Part shown: in pieces, positions 1-8,864 of the stretch | Numbering within the stretch: the stretch's first letter is position 1 | Layout of the letters: each line of letters begins with the position of its first letter | Source: Aequorivita sp. | Lineage (GTDB): Bacteria; Bacteroidota; Bacteroidia; Flavobacteriales; Flavobacteriaceae | NCBI GenBank assembly: GCA_030690315.1 | Contig: JAUYGY010000025.1 | Location: 151,324 to 215,323 of the forward strand | DNA length: 64,000 nt | Direction of reading: 5' to 3' | Notes under the pieces: model-generated | Seen by the model: only the letters and a program-made list of their open reading frames with translations | Database searches by the model: none | What the model was told of the DNA's origin: nothing | Made by a program: the position numbers and the translations under genes

Positions 1-836
1 GATATATTGTTGAAGTTCCAAATACTTGTAATGAAATGCTTGCTCCTCAAGTGAACATCCAAAACTTAGGCCAGGATCCACTTACTTCTTTGGCTATAGA
101 ATATATAATCAATGGCGATGTACATACCTATAACTGGACCGGAAATATTACCGCACTTCACAATGAAACAATTGATTTGCCCGAAGTTAATTATACCCTG
201 CAAGGTACCAACACCCTTGAAGTTAGCGTTCCAAATGATGATGATAACGCAAACAACAACGCTACAATTTCTTTCGATGAAGCAGTTGGAGGTACTGGCA
301 CCGTTTATATGGAATTACACACTGATAACTGGGGAAATGAGTGCAGATGGAACATAAGAGATAGCTCTGGCGCTGTTATATACATCGGCGGACCTTATGG
401 TAACAATCAAACCATAAATGTTACTTTTCAGCTCCCAGCAGACTGCTATTCATACACTATTCTTGATACCGAAGGAGATGGCGGTGGTGCTATAACCCTT
501 ACAGACAGTGATGGAACAGTAATATACTCCACAAATGGCACCTATGGCGCAGGAGAGATTACACAGTTTTCTAGTAATGGTATATTAGGCGTAAACCAAA
601 GCCAACTAGACAACATCAGCTTGTATCCAAACCCTGCCAGCACTGTATTGAACCTTAAAAATGCTGAAAATGCAACCATTCAAGTGTATGATATTCTTGG
701 AAAAATGATTCTTTCACAGGAAAATATTTCTATGGATGCACAAATAAATGTTGCAAACCTTCAAACTGGAACCTACTTTATGAAAATTTCCAAAGACAAT
801 CTTGTAACTACCAAGAGATTCTTAGTTTCAAAATAA
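1..836 (+). CDS. C-terminal part of a secreted protein with T9SS type-A sorting domain (5' truncated)
   Basis: The reading frame is open to the left edge of the window (frame of position 3), so the gene begins outside and the ATG at 36 is internal. The visible part holds a CARDB-like beta-sandwich stretch (residues with NLGQDPLTSLAIEYIING), then a region rich in Gly/Asp/Thr with TDNWGNECRW and LDTEGDGGG motifs, as often seen near the end of secreted Bacteroidota proteins. It ends in a type-A T9SS sorting domain: LYPNPASTVLNL, VYDILGKMI, LQTGTYFMKI and a basic VTTKRFLVSK tail. Export through the T9SS and attachment or release at the cell surface follow from this family signal. The N-terminal functional domain is not in the window, so no enzymatic role can be given. 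A strong terminator follows. Confidence 0.85.
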   Translation, partial: YIVEVPNTCNEMLAPQVNIQNLGQDPLTSLAIEYIINGDVHTYNWTGNITALHNETIDLPEVNYTLQGTNTLEVSVPNDDDNANNNATISFDEAVGGTGTVYMELHTDNWGNECRWNIRDSSGAVIYIGGPYGNNQTINVTFQLPADCYSYTILDTEGDGGGAITLTDSDGTVIYSTNGTYGAGEITQFSSNGILGVNQSQLDNISLYPNPASTVLNLKNAENATIQVYDILGKMILSQENISMDAQINVANLQTGTYFMKISKDNLVTTKRFLVSK

Positions 837-860
837 ATATAGCTTCCATTAATATTCTAA

Positions 861-887
861 AACCCCGACTTGTTCGGGGTTTTTTTA
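861..887 (+). terminator. Rho-independent terminator
   Basis: Stem AACCCCGA / TCGGGGTT with a 5-nt loop, followed by a run of T. It lies 25 nt after the stop codon of the truncated T9SS cargo gene. Confidence 0.85.
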
Positions 888-918
888 TTACATTAAATTG
901 GTTTTTAAATCTCCGAAA

Positions 919-1485
919 ATGAATTATTCAGTAAGTGAAGAAAAAATTGTTTTCAATGACCATTACAAAATGGTCAAGGCAAAAGTTACCTATGATACTT
1001 TTGGGCGAAAACAAATAACAACCACCCGTCTTGCCTTTGAAAGAGGAGATTCCGTAGCCATACTTTTACTGGAAAATGATTCTGATTCAATTTTATTAAC
1101 GAATCAATTTCGCTATCCAAGTTGCAAAAATGCTGATGGCTGGTTATTGGAAATTCCTGCGGGCTCCGTAGAAGAAAATGAAAAACCCGAAGATTGCATA
1201 AAACGGGAAGTAATGGAAGAATTGGGCTATAAAATTGAAATAGCAAAATTGCTTACCACTTTTTACACTTCGCCCGGAGCTTCAACAGAACGCGTGTTTT
1301 TATTCTTTTCCGAAGTTTCAAAAAACGATAGAATAGCAAAAGGCGGTGGAAATGAAAACGAAAACGAAGATATTCAACTTGTGAAAATTCCTATTTCCCA
1401 AATGGGTTCAAAAATTCCTGAAATAAAAGATGCGAAAACAATTCTTGCGCTTCAATGGTTTCTATTAAACCATCCTAATCATTAA
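919..1485 (+). CDS. NUDIX hydrolase (ADP-ribose pyrophosphatase-like)
   Basis: 188 residues from the ATG at 919; an upstream in-frame TTG at 898 would add seven residues and sits close to the preceding terminator, so I prefer the ATG. A complete NUDIX box (G-x5-E-x7-REVMEELGY) lies at about residues 82-104, preceded by the LLTNQFRYP and LEIPAGS motifs typical of ADP-ribose / nucleoside-diphosphate-sugar pyrophosphatases. The family hydrolyses a nucleoside diphosphate linked to another moiety, using Mg2+ held by the REVMEE glutamates. The exact substrate cannot be read from the sequence. The gene ends 9 nt before the 3' end of rsmG, which runs the other way. Confidence 0.85.
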   Translation: MNYSVSEEKIVFNDHYKMVKAKVTYDTFGRKQITTTRLAFERGDSVAILLLENDSDSILLTNQFRYPSCKNADGWLLEIPAGSVEENEKPEDCIKREVMEELGYKIEIAKLLTTFYTSPGASTERVFLFFSEVSKNDRIAKGGGNENENEDIQLVKIPISQMGSKIPEIKDAKTILALQWFLLNHPNH

Positions 1486-1494
1486 TTGAATAAT

Positions 1495-2124
1495 TTATCC
1501 TTTATATTTTAAGGGTAAGTGCACAACGCTTTTGGTTTCGAAAAATTCTTCCTCGAAAAAATCACTTAACGGAAATACGGTGGCTGTCTGATATACTTTT
1601 AATTCATCCACCAAATCACCACCTTTTAAATACAGGATGCCATTTTTTCGTTCGTGTAAATTTTTCTTTGCAATCTTATCGTTCACCCAATGAACAAAAG
1701 TCTCCATTTGGGCAACTGCGCGGCTTACAATAAAGTCATATTTTCCCGAAACAGTCTCCACTCGGGCATTGGTAGTTTTCACATTTTCAAGCTTCAGCCC
1801 TGCCACAACATCTTCCACCACTTTTATCTTTTTCCCAATACTGTCCACAAGATGAAAATTCACTTCGGGGAAAAGAATGGCCAACGGAATGCCCGGAAAA
1901 CCACCCCCTGTGCCCACATCCAAAATGGTAGCGCCCGGAAGAAATTCTTGAATTTTAGCGATGCCAAGTGAATGGAGCACGTGACGAAGATACAGTTCTT
2001 CAATATCCCTTCGGGAAACTACATTTATTTTTAAATTCCAGTCTTCATATAGCTCTTGCAATTTCGCAAATTGACTTTTCTGAATATCAGTTAATTGGGG
2101 AAAATATTTTAATACCAGTTCCAT
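1495..2124 (-). CDS. rsmG: 16S rRNA (guanine-527-N7)-methyltransferase RsmG
   Basis: 209 residues, the usual length for RsmG (GidB). The S-adenosylmethionine-binding motif ILDVGTGGGFPGIPLAI is at about residues 67-83, followed by the acidic motif FHLVDSIGKK and the conserved VSRAVAQ segment. RsmG methylates N7 of G527 in 16S rRNA in the 530 loop; loss of it gives low-level streptomycin resistance in other bacteria. It is transcribed alone on the reverse strand, convergent with the NUDIX gene and divergent from the desaturase gene. A TACTTTTG box (reverse strand, 2141-2148) lies just upstream of the ATG. Confidence 0.95.
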   Translation of the reverse strand: MELVLKYFPQLTDIQKSQFAKLQELYEDWNLKINVVSRRDIEELYLRHVLHSLGIAKIQEFLPGATILDVGTGGGFPGIPLAILFPEVNFHLVDSIGKKIKVVEDVVAGLKLENVKTTNARVETVSGKYDFIVSRAVAQMETFVHWVNDKIAKKNLHERKNGILYLKGGDLVDELKVYQTATVFPLSDFFEEEFFETKSVVHLPLKYKG

Positions 2125-2140
2125 ATGTTAATTTCTATCA

Positions 2141-2148
2141 CAAAAGTA
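2141..2148 (-). promoter_or_regulatory. Putative -7 promoter box of rsmG (TAnnTTTG type)
   Basis: The reverse strand reads TACTTTTG, an exact match to the Bacteroidota -7 consensus TAnnTTTG, about 17 nt upstream of the rsmG ATG. No clear -33 TTTG is seen at the usual distance. Confidence 0.45.
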
Positions 2149-2203
2149 GGGCATGTATGATAAATTAAACGTTTTGGAACCTTACTTTTAAACAAAAGAT
2201 GAT

Positions 2204-2211
2204 TATTTTTG
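2204..2211 (+). promoter_or_regulatory. Putative -7 promoter box of the desaturase operon
   Basis: TATTTTTG matches TAnnTTTG, about 40 nt upstream of the TTG start of the desaturase. A TTTTG at 2172-2176 is rather far (27 nt) to be its -33 partner. Confidence 0.35.
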
Positions 2212-2250
2212 TGACTTTCACAGTAAAAATCCCCAGTTAAACAATACATT

Positions 2251-3351
2251 TTGACATATACGAATCTAAATTTTTCACGGGTTGACAGCGCCAAATTCTT
2301 CAGAACCCTGAACACGCGCGTTAACGAATATTTTAAAGACAATAAAATTGCACGAACAGGAAACTGGAAACTTCACGTTAAAACCGTGATAATGTTTTCA
2401 ATTTACTTAACTCCGTACTTTTTAATGCTTACGCTCGATTTACCGGGCTGGTTGCAATTAATTTTCACAGTGGTTATGGGCATTGGCATGGCCGGCGTGG
2501 GCATGAATGTGATGCACGATGCAAACCACGGTGCCTATTCCTCCAAAAAATGGGTAAACAAAGTAATGGGCAGCAGTATGTACATTCTTGCGGGAAATGT
2601 ATATAATTGGCAAGTACAGCACAATGTTCTTCACCACACTTACACTAACATTCATGGTCATGACGAAGATTTGGAAGCTGGACGGATTCTTCGATTTTCA
2701 CAGCATTCAAAATGGCACAAGTTTCATAAATTTCAGCATTTGTACAGTATTTTCTTTTATGGGTTATTGACCTTCAACTGGGTCCTTACCACAGATTTTA
2801 CTCAGACCAAACGCTATTTGGCTCGTAAGCTTTCCTATGGCAAACTGCCAAAACCCATTACCCAATGGAGTATTTTAGTGATTACCAAATTAATTTATAT
2901 GTCTCTGTGGATAATAATCCCACTTCTGTTTTTCAACATCGTTTGGTGGAAAATTTTAATTGGCTTCTTTATTATGCATTATGTTGCAGGCCTTATATTA
3001 AGTATAGTTTTTCAACTTGCGCATGTGGTTGAGGATACTGATATATTATTGCCGGACGAAAGCGGGACTATGAAAAACACTTGGGCCATTCATCAGTTAT
3101 ATACTACTGTGAACTTTTCAACAACCAACAAGATTGTGAATTGGTACACTGGCGGCTTGAACCATCAAGTAGAACACCATATTTTTCCGAACATCAGCCA
3201 TATTCATTACAAGAATATTTCAAAAATTGTAAAAAGCACTACGAAAGAATTCGACTTACCCTATAAAGAATATAAAACAACCCGACGGGCACTTATTGCA
3301 CATTTCAGACATTTAAAAGAAATGGGATTAAAGCCTGCCGTACCCGCATAA
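2251..3351 (+). CDS. Membrane fatty acid desaturase (acyl-lipid/acyl-CoA type)
   Basis: 366 residues starting at TTG; there is no in-frame ATG until residue 48, which would lie inside the first membrane segment, and residues 8-43 (FSRVDSAKFFRTLN onward) look like genuine family sequence. All three histidine boxes of the di-iron desaturases are present: HDANH at 89-93, HNVLHH at 124-129 and HQVEHH at 305-310. Four or more hydrophobic membrane segments separate them. The QVEHH form of the third box, with Q in place of the first H, is usual for front-end (delta-5/delta-6-like) desaturases. It introduces a double bond into membrane acyl chains, probably for fluidity in the cold; the position is not predictable. 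The aminotransferase gene follows after 5 nt, suggesting one transcript. Confidence 0.9.
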   Translation: MTYTNLNFSRVDSAKFFRTLNTRVNEYFKDNKIARTGNWKLHVKTVIMFSIYLTPYFLMLTLDLPGWLQLIFTVVMGIGMAGVGMNVMHDANHGAYSSKKWVNKVMGSSMYILAGNVYNWQVQHNVLHHTYTNIHGHDEDLEAGRILRFSQHSKWHKFHKFQHLYSIFFYGLLTFNWVLTTDFTQTKRYLARKLSYGKLPKPITQWSILVITKLIYMSLWIIIPLLFFNIVWWKILIGFFIMHYVAGLILSIVFQLAHVVEDTDILLPDESGTMKNTWAIHQLYTTVNFSTTNKIVNWYTGGLNHQVEHHIFPNISHIHYKNISKIVKSTTKEFDLPYKEYKTTRRALIAHFRHLKEMGLKPAVPA

Positions 3352-3356
3352 TAATT

Positions 3357-4544
3357 ATGGATCAAAGACTTTCAAAACGCGTGAATGAGATGGCAACCTC
3401 AGCCACGCTGGCAATGGCTGCAAAAACTAGAGAATTAAAAGAACAGGGCGTTGACGTTATTGGTTTAAGTCTTGGAGAACCAGATTTCCCAATTCCGGAA
3501 TATGTGAAAGAATCTGCTATTCAAGCCATTGAAGATAATTACCACGCTTACACTCCCGTTGATGGTTATGGCGATCTAAAGAAAGCCATCATCACAAAAT
3601 TCAAAAGAGATAACAATTTAACTTATAAACCTTCACAAATTGTGGTTTCAACCGGTGCAAAGCAATCGTTGGCAAATTTAACGATGGTTTTATTGAATGA
3701 TGGCGATGAAGTTTTATTGCCTGCCCCCTATTGGGTAAGTTATGCAGACCAATGTAAGGTTGCTGGCGGAATTCCAAAGGAAATTCCAACGTCAATCGAA
3801 ACTGATTTTAAGGTAACTGCAAAAGCACTTGAAAAAGCAATTACCCCAAAAACAAAAATGATAATCTACAGCTCTCCCTGCAATCCGAGTGGATCGGTTT
3901 ACAGCAAAAAAGAGTTGCGGGCACTGGCCGATGTTTTGGTGAAATATCCTGAAATCATAGTTATCAGCGATGAAATTTACGAACATATCAATTTTATTGG
4001 AGCACACGCTTCCATGGCTGAATTTGATGATATGTATGATAGAACTGTTGTAGTGAACGGGGTTTCCAAAGCTTTTTCCATGACGGGATGGCGTATTGGC
4101 TACATTGGCGGGCCCGAATGGATTGCTCGTGCTTGCGACAAAATGCAAGGTCAAGTAACCAGCGGTGCAAACTGTATTGCCCAAAGAGCAACCATAACAG
4201 CCTTGGAAAATCCGCCCAGCAAAATAAAATTTATGGTAGATGCCTTCAAAGAAAGAAGAACATTAATATTGAATTTACTTTCCGAGATTGAAGGTTTTAA
4301 AACCAACAAACCCGAAGGCGCTTTTTATGTTTTCCCAGATATTTCCTATTTCTTCGGAAAAACGCTGCGCGGAAAAAACATCAATACCGCTTCAGATTTT
4401 TCACTGTATTTATTGGAGGAAGCCAAAGTAGCAACCGTTACCGGCGAAGCTTTTGGCGATGCAAACTGCATCCGGATTTCTTATGCCGCGTCCGAGTTAG
4501 ATATAAAAGAAGCGATGCATCGAATTAAAACTTCACTTACTTAA
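3357..4544 (+). CDS. Class I/II pyridoxal-phosphate aminotransferase (aspartate aminotransferase-like)
   Basis: 395 residues, typical for subgroup I-gamma aspartate aminotransferases. Visible family marks are LSLGEPDFPIPEYV near residue 37, the cofactor-contacting segments STGAKQSL and SSPCNPSGSVY, ISDEIYEH, and the PLP-binding lysine (about Lys238) in VSKAFSMTGWRIGY. It transfers an amino group between an amino acid, probably aspartate, and 2-oxoglutarate in the cytoplasm. Homologues in this subgroup can also accept prephenate, which cannot be told apart here. The gene sits 5 nt behind the desaturase; no functional link is obvious. A perfect 15-bp terminator hairpin follows. Confidence 0.9.
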   Translation: MDQRLSKRVNEMATSATLAMAAKTRELKEQGVDVIGLSLGEPDFPIPEYVKESAIQAIEDNYHAYTPVDGYGDLKKAIITKFKRDNNLTYKPSQIVVSTGAKQSLANLTMVLLNDGDEVLLPAPYWVSYADQCKVAGGIPKEIPTSIETDFKVTAKALEKAITPKTKMIIYSSPCNPSGSVYSKKELRALADVLVKYPEIIVISDEIYEHINFIGAHASMAEFDDMYDRTVVVNGVSKAFSMTGWRIGYIGGPEWIARACDKMQGQVTSGANCIAQRATITALENPPSKIKFMVDAFKERRTLILNLLSEIEGFKTNKPEGAFYVFPDISYFFGKTLRGKNINTASDFSLYLLEEAKVATVTGEAFGDANCIRISYAASELDIKEAMHRIKTSLT

Positions 4545-4562
4545 TAAAATATTTTTTAAGCA

Positions 4563-4604
4563 GAAAACAGGGTTGCTAAAATTTAAGCAACCCTGTTTTC
4601 GTTT
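4563..4604 (+). terminator. Rho-independent terminator with perfect 15-bp stem
   Basis: Stem 4563-4577 pairs without mismatch with 4586-4600 around an 8-nt AT loop. The A-flanked and T-flanked arms would let it work in either direction. It ends the desaturase-aminotransferase unit. Confidence 0.85.
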
Positions 4605-4659
4605 TGGAAATTATCTGTAATTTAGACCCTTCGTATATTAATTATAAACAAATCTTATT

Positions 4660-7572
4660 ATGAAACTTAAAATTACACTATTACTAGTTTTCTTTGCTTT
4701 CGTCTTTCAGGGCCAAGCACAGGAAAAAACAAAAGCAACATACGTGGGCACGGTAGGATCTGTTGTTCATGTACCTTCAATCGCTTCCCAAACAGATTTA
4801 GCTCCTGCGAGAGTTAAAAAACAAGTAATGGAAGACGGAAGAGCTTCAAAAAACATAGTAGTTCCTGGAAAAGATCCCCAAACGGAAGATGATTATTTTG
4901 TGAGAAATCCAAATCCGTTGGAACAAAAAATTAATGGTAGAGCCCCACTTTTGGTATTTGATGCTGCCTCTTCAAGCTCACAACCTACAGACCCATCCAT
5001 TGGTGTTGGGCCAAATCATGCTGTTGTAGTATTCAATACCGGTTTCAGAATATTTGACAAAAGTGGAAATCCGCTTACTGGACAAATTTCACCAAACCCT
5101 ACAATCTTTCCAAACGGAGGTTGTTGTGATCTTACCATTTCATATGACAATGCTGCCGATAGATTTGTAATGACCTTTTTGGGCAACGGCGCACAAATTG
5201 CTGTTTCTGATGGTCCAGATCCAGTAAATGATGGCTGGTACGTTTATACCATTCCTCAAATTAACGATTACCAAAAACTTTCCGTATGGAGTGATGGCTA
5301 CTATATGACCGATAATACTGGCGCCACCAACAAGATTTATGCTATGGAAAGAACAAAAATGCTTGCGGGCGACCCAACGGCACAAATTATTGGTTTCCCA
5401 CTTCCAGGCATTATAACAAGTGGTTTTTATAGCCCACAGGCTTTAAATGTTACTAACAATAATCTTCCTGCAGCAGGTGGTCTGCCAATTATTTATTTGC
5501 AAGACGATGCTTGGTCAGGTGTTTCAGAAGACCACGTGAAACTTTGGACAGTTGATGTAAATTGGACAAGCCCAGGAAGCTCAACTATTTCTGCTCCAAG
5601 TGAATTGATAACCGCCCCTTTTATTTCTGTATTTGATGGTGGAAGTTTTTCAAACTTAGCACAACCGGGTGGTGGTGCAGATATTGATGCGCTTCAAGCA
5701 ACCATTATGAACCAAGCACAATTTAGAAAATTTTCAGGTCATAATTCGGCCTTATTTAACTTTGTAGTAGATACCGATGCTTCTGGAGGTGAACTTGCAG
5801 GAGTGCGCTGGTTTGAGCTTCGCCAATCTGCCGATGGCCAGCCTTGGTCTATTTATCAAGAAGGCACTTATACTTCGCCGGACGGAAAACACGCTTGGCA
5901 TGCAAGTATGATGATGGATGTTCAAGGAAATATTGGTATGGGATATTCCGGAATGGCAGGCCCAACCACTCCCGATCCAACAACCAAAAGAGTGAGCTCA
6001 TACTATACAGGACGTTTCGCAAACGACCCATTGAACACAATGACAATTGCCGAAGAATTGATTGCATCTGGAAATGAAAATATTCCTGGTCTTCGCTACG
6101 GCGACTATAGCAAAATTGATTTGGATCCTTCCAATGACAAACAGTTTTGGTTTATCAATGAATACATGAATAGCGGAAGAAAAGATGTTGTTGGGGTTTT
6201 TCAAATAGCACCAAACTTTAATTTAGACGCAGGGGCCGTAGCTATTACCGCACCCGTTTCAGGAGCATTGACAAATAGTGAGCAGATTACTATAACGATT
6301 TTTAACTATGGCCAAAACGATATTTCAAATTTTGATGTTACCTATCAAATTGATGGCGGCGCTACGGTTACTGAAACTTTTACAGGCACTATAGCATCTG
6401 CAGCTACGGCAAATTATACTTTTTCACAAACAGCAGATCTTTCAATTGAGGGACAAACCTATTCAATTACCGTTTCTACCGATTTATCCGGCGATGAGGA
6501 TTCTTCAAACGATAGTTTTACAAAAGAAGTTACTCATATTTTTGCGAATGACATTGGTGTTACGGAAATCACATCACCTCAAAGCGCGGAAGGTTTAGGA
6601 ATGGAAACCGTAACCCTAACTATCAATAATTTTGGCACAGCTACCCAATCCAATTTTGATGTTGCTTACAGCATAAATGGCGGTACACCTGTTATTGAAA
6701 ATGTTGCTGGTCCCGTGAACGCTGGCGAAAGTATTTCATATACTTTTAATACTTTGGGAGACTTTTCTGTACCAGGCTCGTTCAGACTTAATACTACCTC
6801 TTTATTATCGGGAGACTCAGATGTTGCAAATAATACTTTAGAAGTAGTTGTAGTAAATTTTGAATGTTCTTCAGAAACCAACAACACTGTAATGACTGTA
6901 GGTCCAGACGCCGGAACCTTAACAGAATCAATTATTACCTTTACAGATGATAATTTTATAAATGATGTAAATGTTACGGTAAACATTGATCACACTTATG
7001 ATGGCGACTTAACCATAAAATTGAGAAGTCCTGATGGAACGGAAGTAGTACTAGCTGATAACGTAGGCGGTAGTGGTGATAATTTTACCAATACAGTTTT
7101 TGACGATCAAGCTGCAACACCAATTCAAGATGGCACAGCTCCATTTACAGGAACATTTAGACCTCAAGGAAATTTATCAGCATTGGAAGGTCAATTGATT
7201 GCAGGAGACTGGACACTATCAATCTTAGATAATGCCAACCAAGATGGCGGAAACTTGAATTCTTGGTCATTACAATTATGTGGCGCTGAACCACTCGGAT
7301 TAACAGAAAATTATACTGAATCTTCTGATCTTTTAGTAATGACTGAAGACAACAATCATTTTAAAATCCAACTGCCAACTACAGTTATAACTGAAAGGCT
7401 TACACTTTCCGTTACCAATATGTTGGGGCAAACCTTGGTTAGCTTTAGATTAGACAATAACGGAGCCGGTTACAGCTATGATTTAGATATGAGTTATGTT
7501 TCTGCAGGAGTATATTTTGTTAGGTTAGGAAACAGAAATGTTTCGAAAATAAAACGATTTATTGTTAAATAA
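4660..7572 (+). CDS. Large secreted protein with CARDB-like repeats, P-domain and T9SS type-A sorting domain
   Basis: 970 residues. A Sec signal peptide (MKLKITLLLVFFAFVFQGQA) is followed by a long N-terminal region (about 95-510) with PSIGVGPNHAVVVFN and repeated aromatic/Gly motifs that looks like a beta-propeller or similar all-beta fold; I could not name it. Two CARDB-like beta-sandwich repeats occupy about 519-628 and 630-734. Residues 740-878 form a proprotein-convertase P domain (IDHTYDGDLTIKLRSPDGT, LIAGDWTLSILD, GNLNSWSLQLCG). The C-terminus is a T9SS type-A signal (NMLGQTL, SAGVYFVRL, KIKRFIVK). P domains in this phylum often accompany peptidases, but no HExxH or catalytic Ser/His/Asp motif is evident. 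It is probably a surface-bound or released protein. It stands alone between two terminators. Confidence 0.85.
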   Translation: MKLKITLLLVFFAFVFQGQAQEKTKATYVGTVGSVVHVPSIASQTDLAPARVKKQVMEDGRASKNIVVPGKDPQTEDDYFVRNPNPLEQKINGRAPLLVFDAASSSSQPTDPSIGVGPNHAVVVFNTGFRIFDKSGNPLTGQISPNPTIFPNGGCCDLTISYDNAADRFVMTFLGNGAQIAVSDGPDPVNDGWYVYTIPQINDYQKLSVWSDGYYMTDNTGATNKIYAMERTKMLAGDPTAQIIGFPLPGIITSGFYSPQALNVTNNNLPAAGGLPIIYLQDDAWSGVSEDHVKLWTVDVNWTSPGSSTISAPSELITAPFISVFDGGSFSNLAQPGGGADIDALQATIMNQAQFRKFSGHNSALFNFVVDTDASGGELAGVRWFELRQSADGQPWSIYQEGTYTSPDGKHAWHASMMMDVQGNIGMGYSGMAGPTTPDPTTKRVSSYYTGRFANDPLNTMTIAEELIASGNENIPGLRYGDYSKIDLDPSNDKQFWFINEYMNSGRKDVVGVFQIAPNFNLDAGAVAITAPVSGALTNSEQITITIFNYGQNDISNFDVTYQIDGGATVTETFTGTIASAATANYTFSQTADLSIEGQTYSITVSTDLSGDEDSSNDSFTKEVTHIFANDIGVTEITSPQSAEGLGMETVTLTINNFGTATQSNFDVAYSINGGTPVIENVAGPVNAGESISYTFNTLGDFSVPGSFRLNTTSLLSGDSDVANNTLEVVVVNFECSSETNNTVMTVGPDAGTLTESIITFTDDNFINDVNVTVNIDHTYDGDLTIKLRSPDGTEVVLADNVGGSGDNFTNTVFDDQAATPIQDGTAPFTGTFRPQGNLSALEGQLIAGDWTLSILDNANQDGGNLNSWSLQLCGAEPLGLTENYTESSDLLVMTEDNNHFKIQLPTTVITERLTLSVTNMLGQTLVSFRLDNNGAGYSYDLDMSYVSAGVYFVRLGNRNVSKIKRFIVK

Positions 7573-7592
7573 TTTTTGAAGTCATAATTTTT

Positions 7593-7629
7593 AAAAAGCC
7601 CAAAGCACATTTTCTGTTTTGGGCTTTTT
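7593..7629 (+). terminator. Rho-independent terminator
   Basis: Stem AAAAAGCCCAAA (7593-7604) pairs with TTTGGGCTTTTT (7618-7629). It follows the P-domain protein and overlaps the upstream part of the open frame that runs into purT, which argues against a purT start before 7670. Confidence 0.85.
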
Positions 7630-7669
7630 CATTAAATCTATTGCCGTATTTTTACAAAAAATTCATAGC

Positions 7670-8836
7670 ATGGCTAAAATTTTATTATTGGGAAGCGGTG
7701 AACTTGGTAAGGAATTCACCATTGCAGCCAAACGAATCGGGCAAACGGTAATTGCTGTTGATTCTTATAAAAATGCACCCGCAGCCCAGCTTGCAGATTT
7801 TTCCGAAGTAATAAATATGCTTGATGGAAATGCACTTGATGCCATCGTTGAAAAATACAAACCAGATTACATAGTTCCCGAAATTGAAGCCATTCGTACC
7901 GAACGATTTTATGAATACGAAAAGCAAGGTTACACGGTAATCCCTTCCGCGAAAGCGGCAAATTTTACGATGAACCGGAAAGCAATTCGCGATCTTGCCT
8001 CAAAAGATTTGGGTTTGAAAACTGCCGCATACCGCTACGCAACTTCAGCCGAAAGCTTGAAAAAAGCAGTCGCAGAAATAGGAATGCCCTGTGTAGTAAA
8101 ACCGTTGATGTCTTCCAGCGGAAAAGGGCAAAGCACCATAAAAAAAGAGGGTGATATTGAAAAAGCTTGGTCGTATTCGCAGGAAGGTTCCCGTGGTGAT
8201 GTAGCCGAAGTGATTGTTGAAGCCTTTGTGAATTTCAATTATGAAATAACATTGCTAACCGTGACGCAACGCAGCGGAAAAACATTGTTCTGCCCGCCCA
8301 TTGGGCACAGGCAGGAACGTGGCGATTATATGGAAAGTTGGCAGCCCGCGCCTATGCAAAATGATATTTTAAAAGAAGCACAACACATGGCCCAAAAAGT
8401 AACTACTGGCCTAACCGGTTGTGGAATTTGGGGCGTTGAATTTTTTATAGCCGATGACGGTGTCTATTTTTCGGAACTTTCCCCAAGACCGCACGATACA
8501 GGGATGGTTACGCTCGCGAAAACCCAGAATTTCAATGAATTTGAATTGCATCTTCGCGCCGTGCTCGGTCTTCCAATTCCTGAAATAACACTGGAACGCA
8601 TTGGTGCCAGTGCTGTTATTTTGGCTTCGGAGAATTCAGAAAATCCATCTTTTGAAGGTTTGGAAAAGGTAGCTTCTTCCCCAAAAACTGATTTCAGAAT
8701 TTTTGGAAAACCCACTTCCCGACCCTACAGAAGAATGGGCGTTATTTTAACCCACGACAACCTTCAAGGAAATATTTCGGAAGTAACTGAAAAGGCAAAA
8801 ATGTTGGCTCAAAAAATAAAAGTAATTTCAAACTAA
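7670..8836 (+). CDS. purT: Formate-dependent phosphoribosylglycinamide formyltransferase PurT
   Basis: 388 residues from ATG 7670; the frame extends upstream to 7619, but that part overlaps the preceding terminator and PurT proteins begin directly with [15 protein letters not shown]. The protein is an ATP-grasp enzyme: N-terminal GSGELGKEF, central ATP-grasp segment [15 protein letters not shown], and the metal/ATP site with WGVEFF and [15 protein letters not shown]. PurT makes formyl-GAR from GAR, ATP and formate, the folate-independent version of step 3 of purine synthesis. The later purine gene purH lies elsewhere in this window (45178). It is convergent with trkH across a 28-nt spacer made of four heptamers. 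Confidence 0.95.
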   Translation: MAKILLLGSGELGKEFTIAAKRIGQTVIAVDSYKNAPAAQLADFSEVINMLDGNALDAIVEKYKPDYIVPEIEAIRTERFYEYEKQGYTVIPSAKAANFTMNRKAIRDLASKDLGLKTAAYRYATSAESLKKAVAEIGMPCVVKPLMSSSGKGQSTIKKEGDIEKAWSYSQEGSRGDVAEVIVEAFVNFNYEITLLTVTQRSGKTLFCPPIGHRQERGDYMESWQPAPMQNDILKEAQHMAQKVTTGLTGCGIWGVEFFIADDGVYFSELSPRPHDTGMVTLAKTQNFNEFELHLRAVLGLPIPEITLERIGASAVILASENSENPSFEGLEKVASSPKTDFRIFGKPTSRPYRRMGVILTHDNLQGNISEVTEKAKMLAQKIKVISN

Positions 8837-8864
8837 CCAGAAACCTGAAACTTGAAACCAGAAG
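8837..8864. repeat. Four degenerate heptamers filling the purT-trkH gap
   Basis: The 28 nt between the purT stop and the trkH stop codon consist of exactly four 7-nt units of consensus C-Y-W-G-A-A-A (CCAGAAA, CCTGAAA, CTTGAAA, CCAGAAG). See the related arrays at 17765, 36019, 41369, 43602, 45021 and 52391. Confidence 0.7.

Noticed and set aside
36..836. Complete gene starting at ATG 36
   Set aside because: The frame is open upstream to the window edge and the sequence before the ATG continues as protein, so it is the end of a longer gene.
7619..7669. Upstream extension of purT
   Set aside because: It overlaps the terminator stem of the preceding gene, and PurT proteins begin at [10 protein letters not shown].
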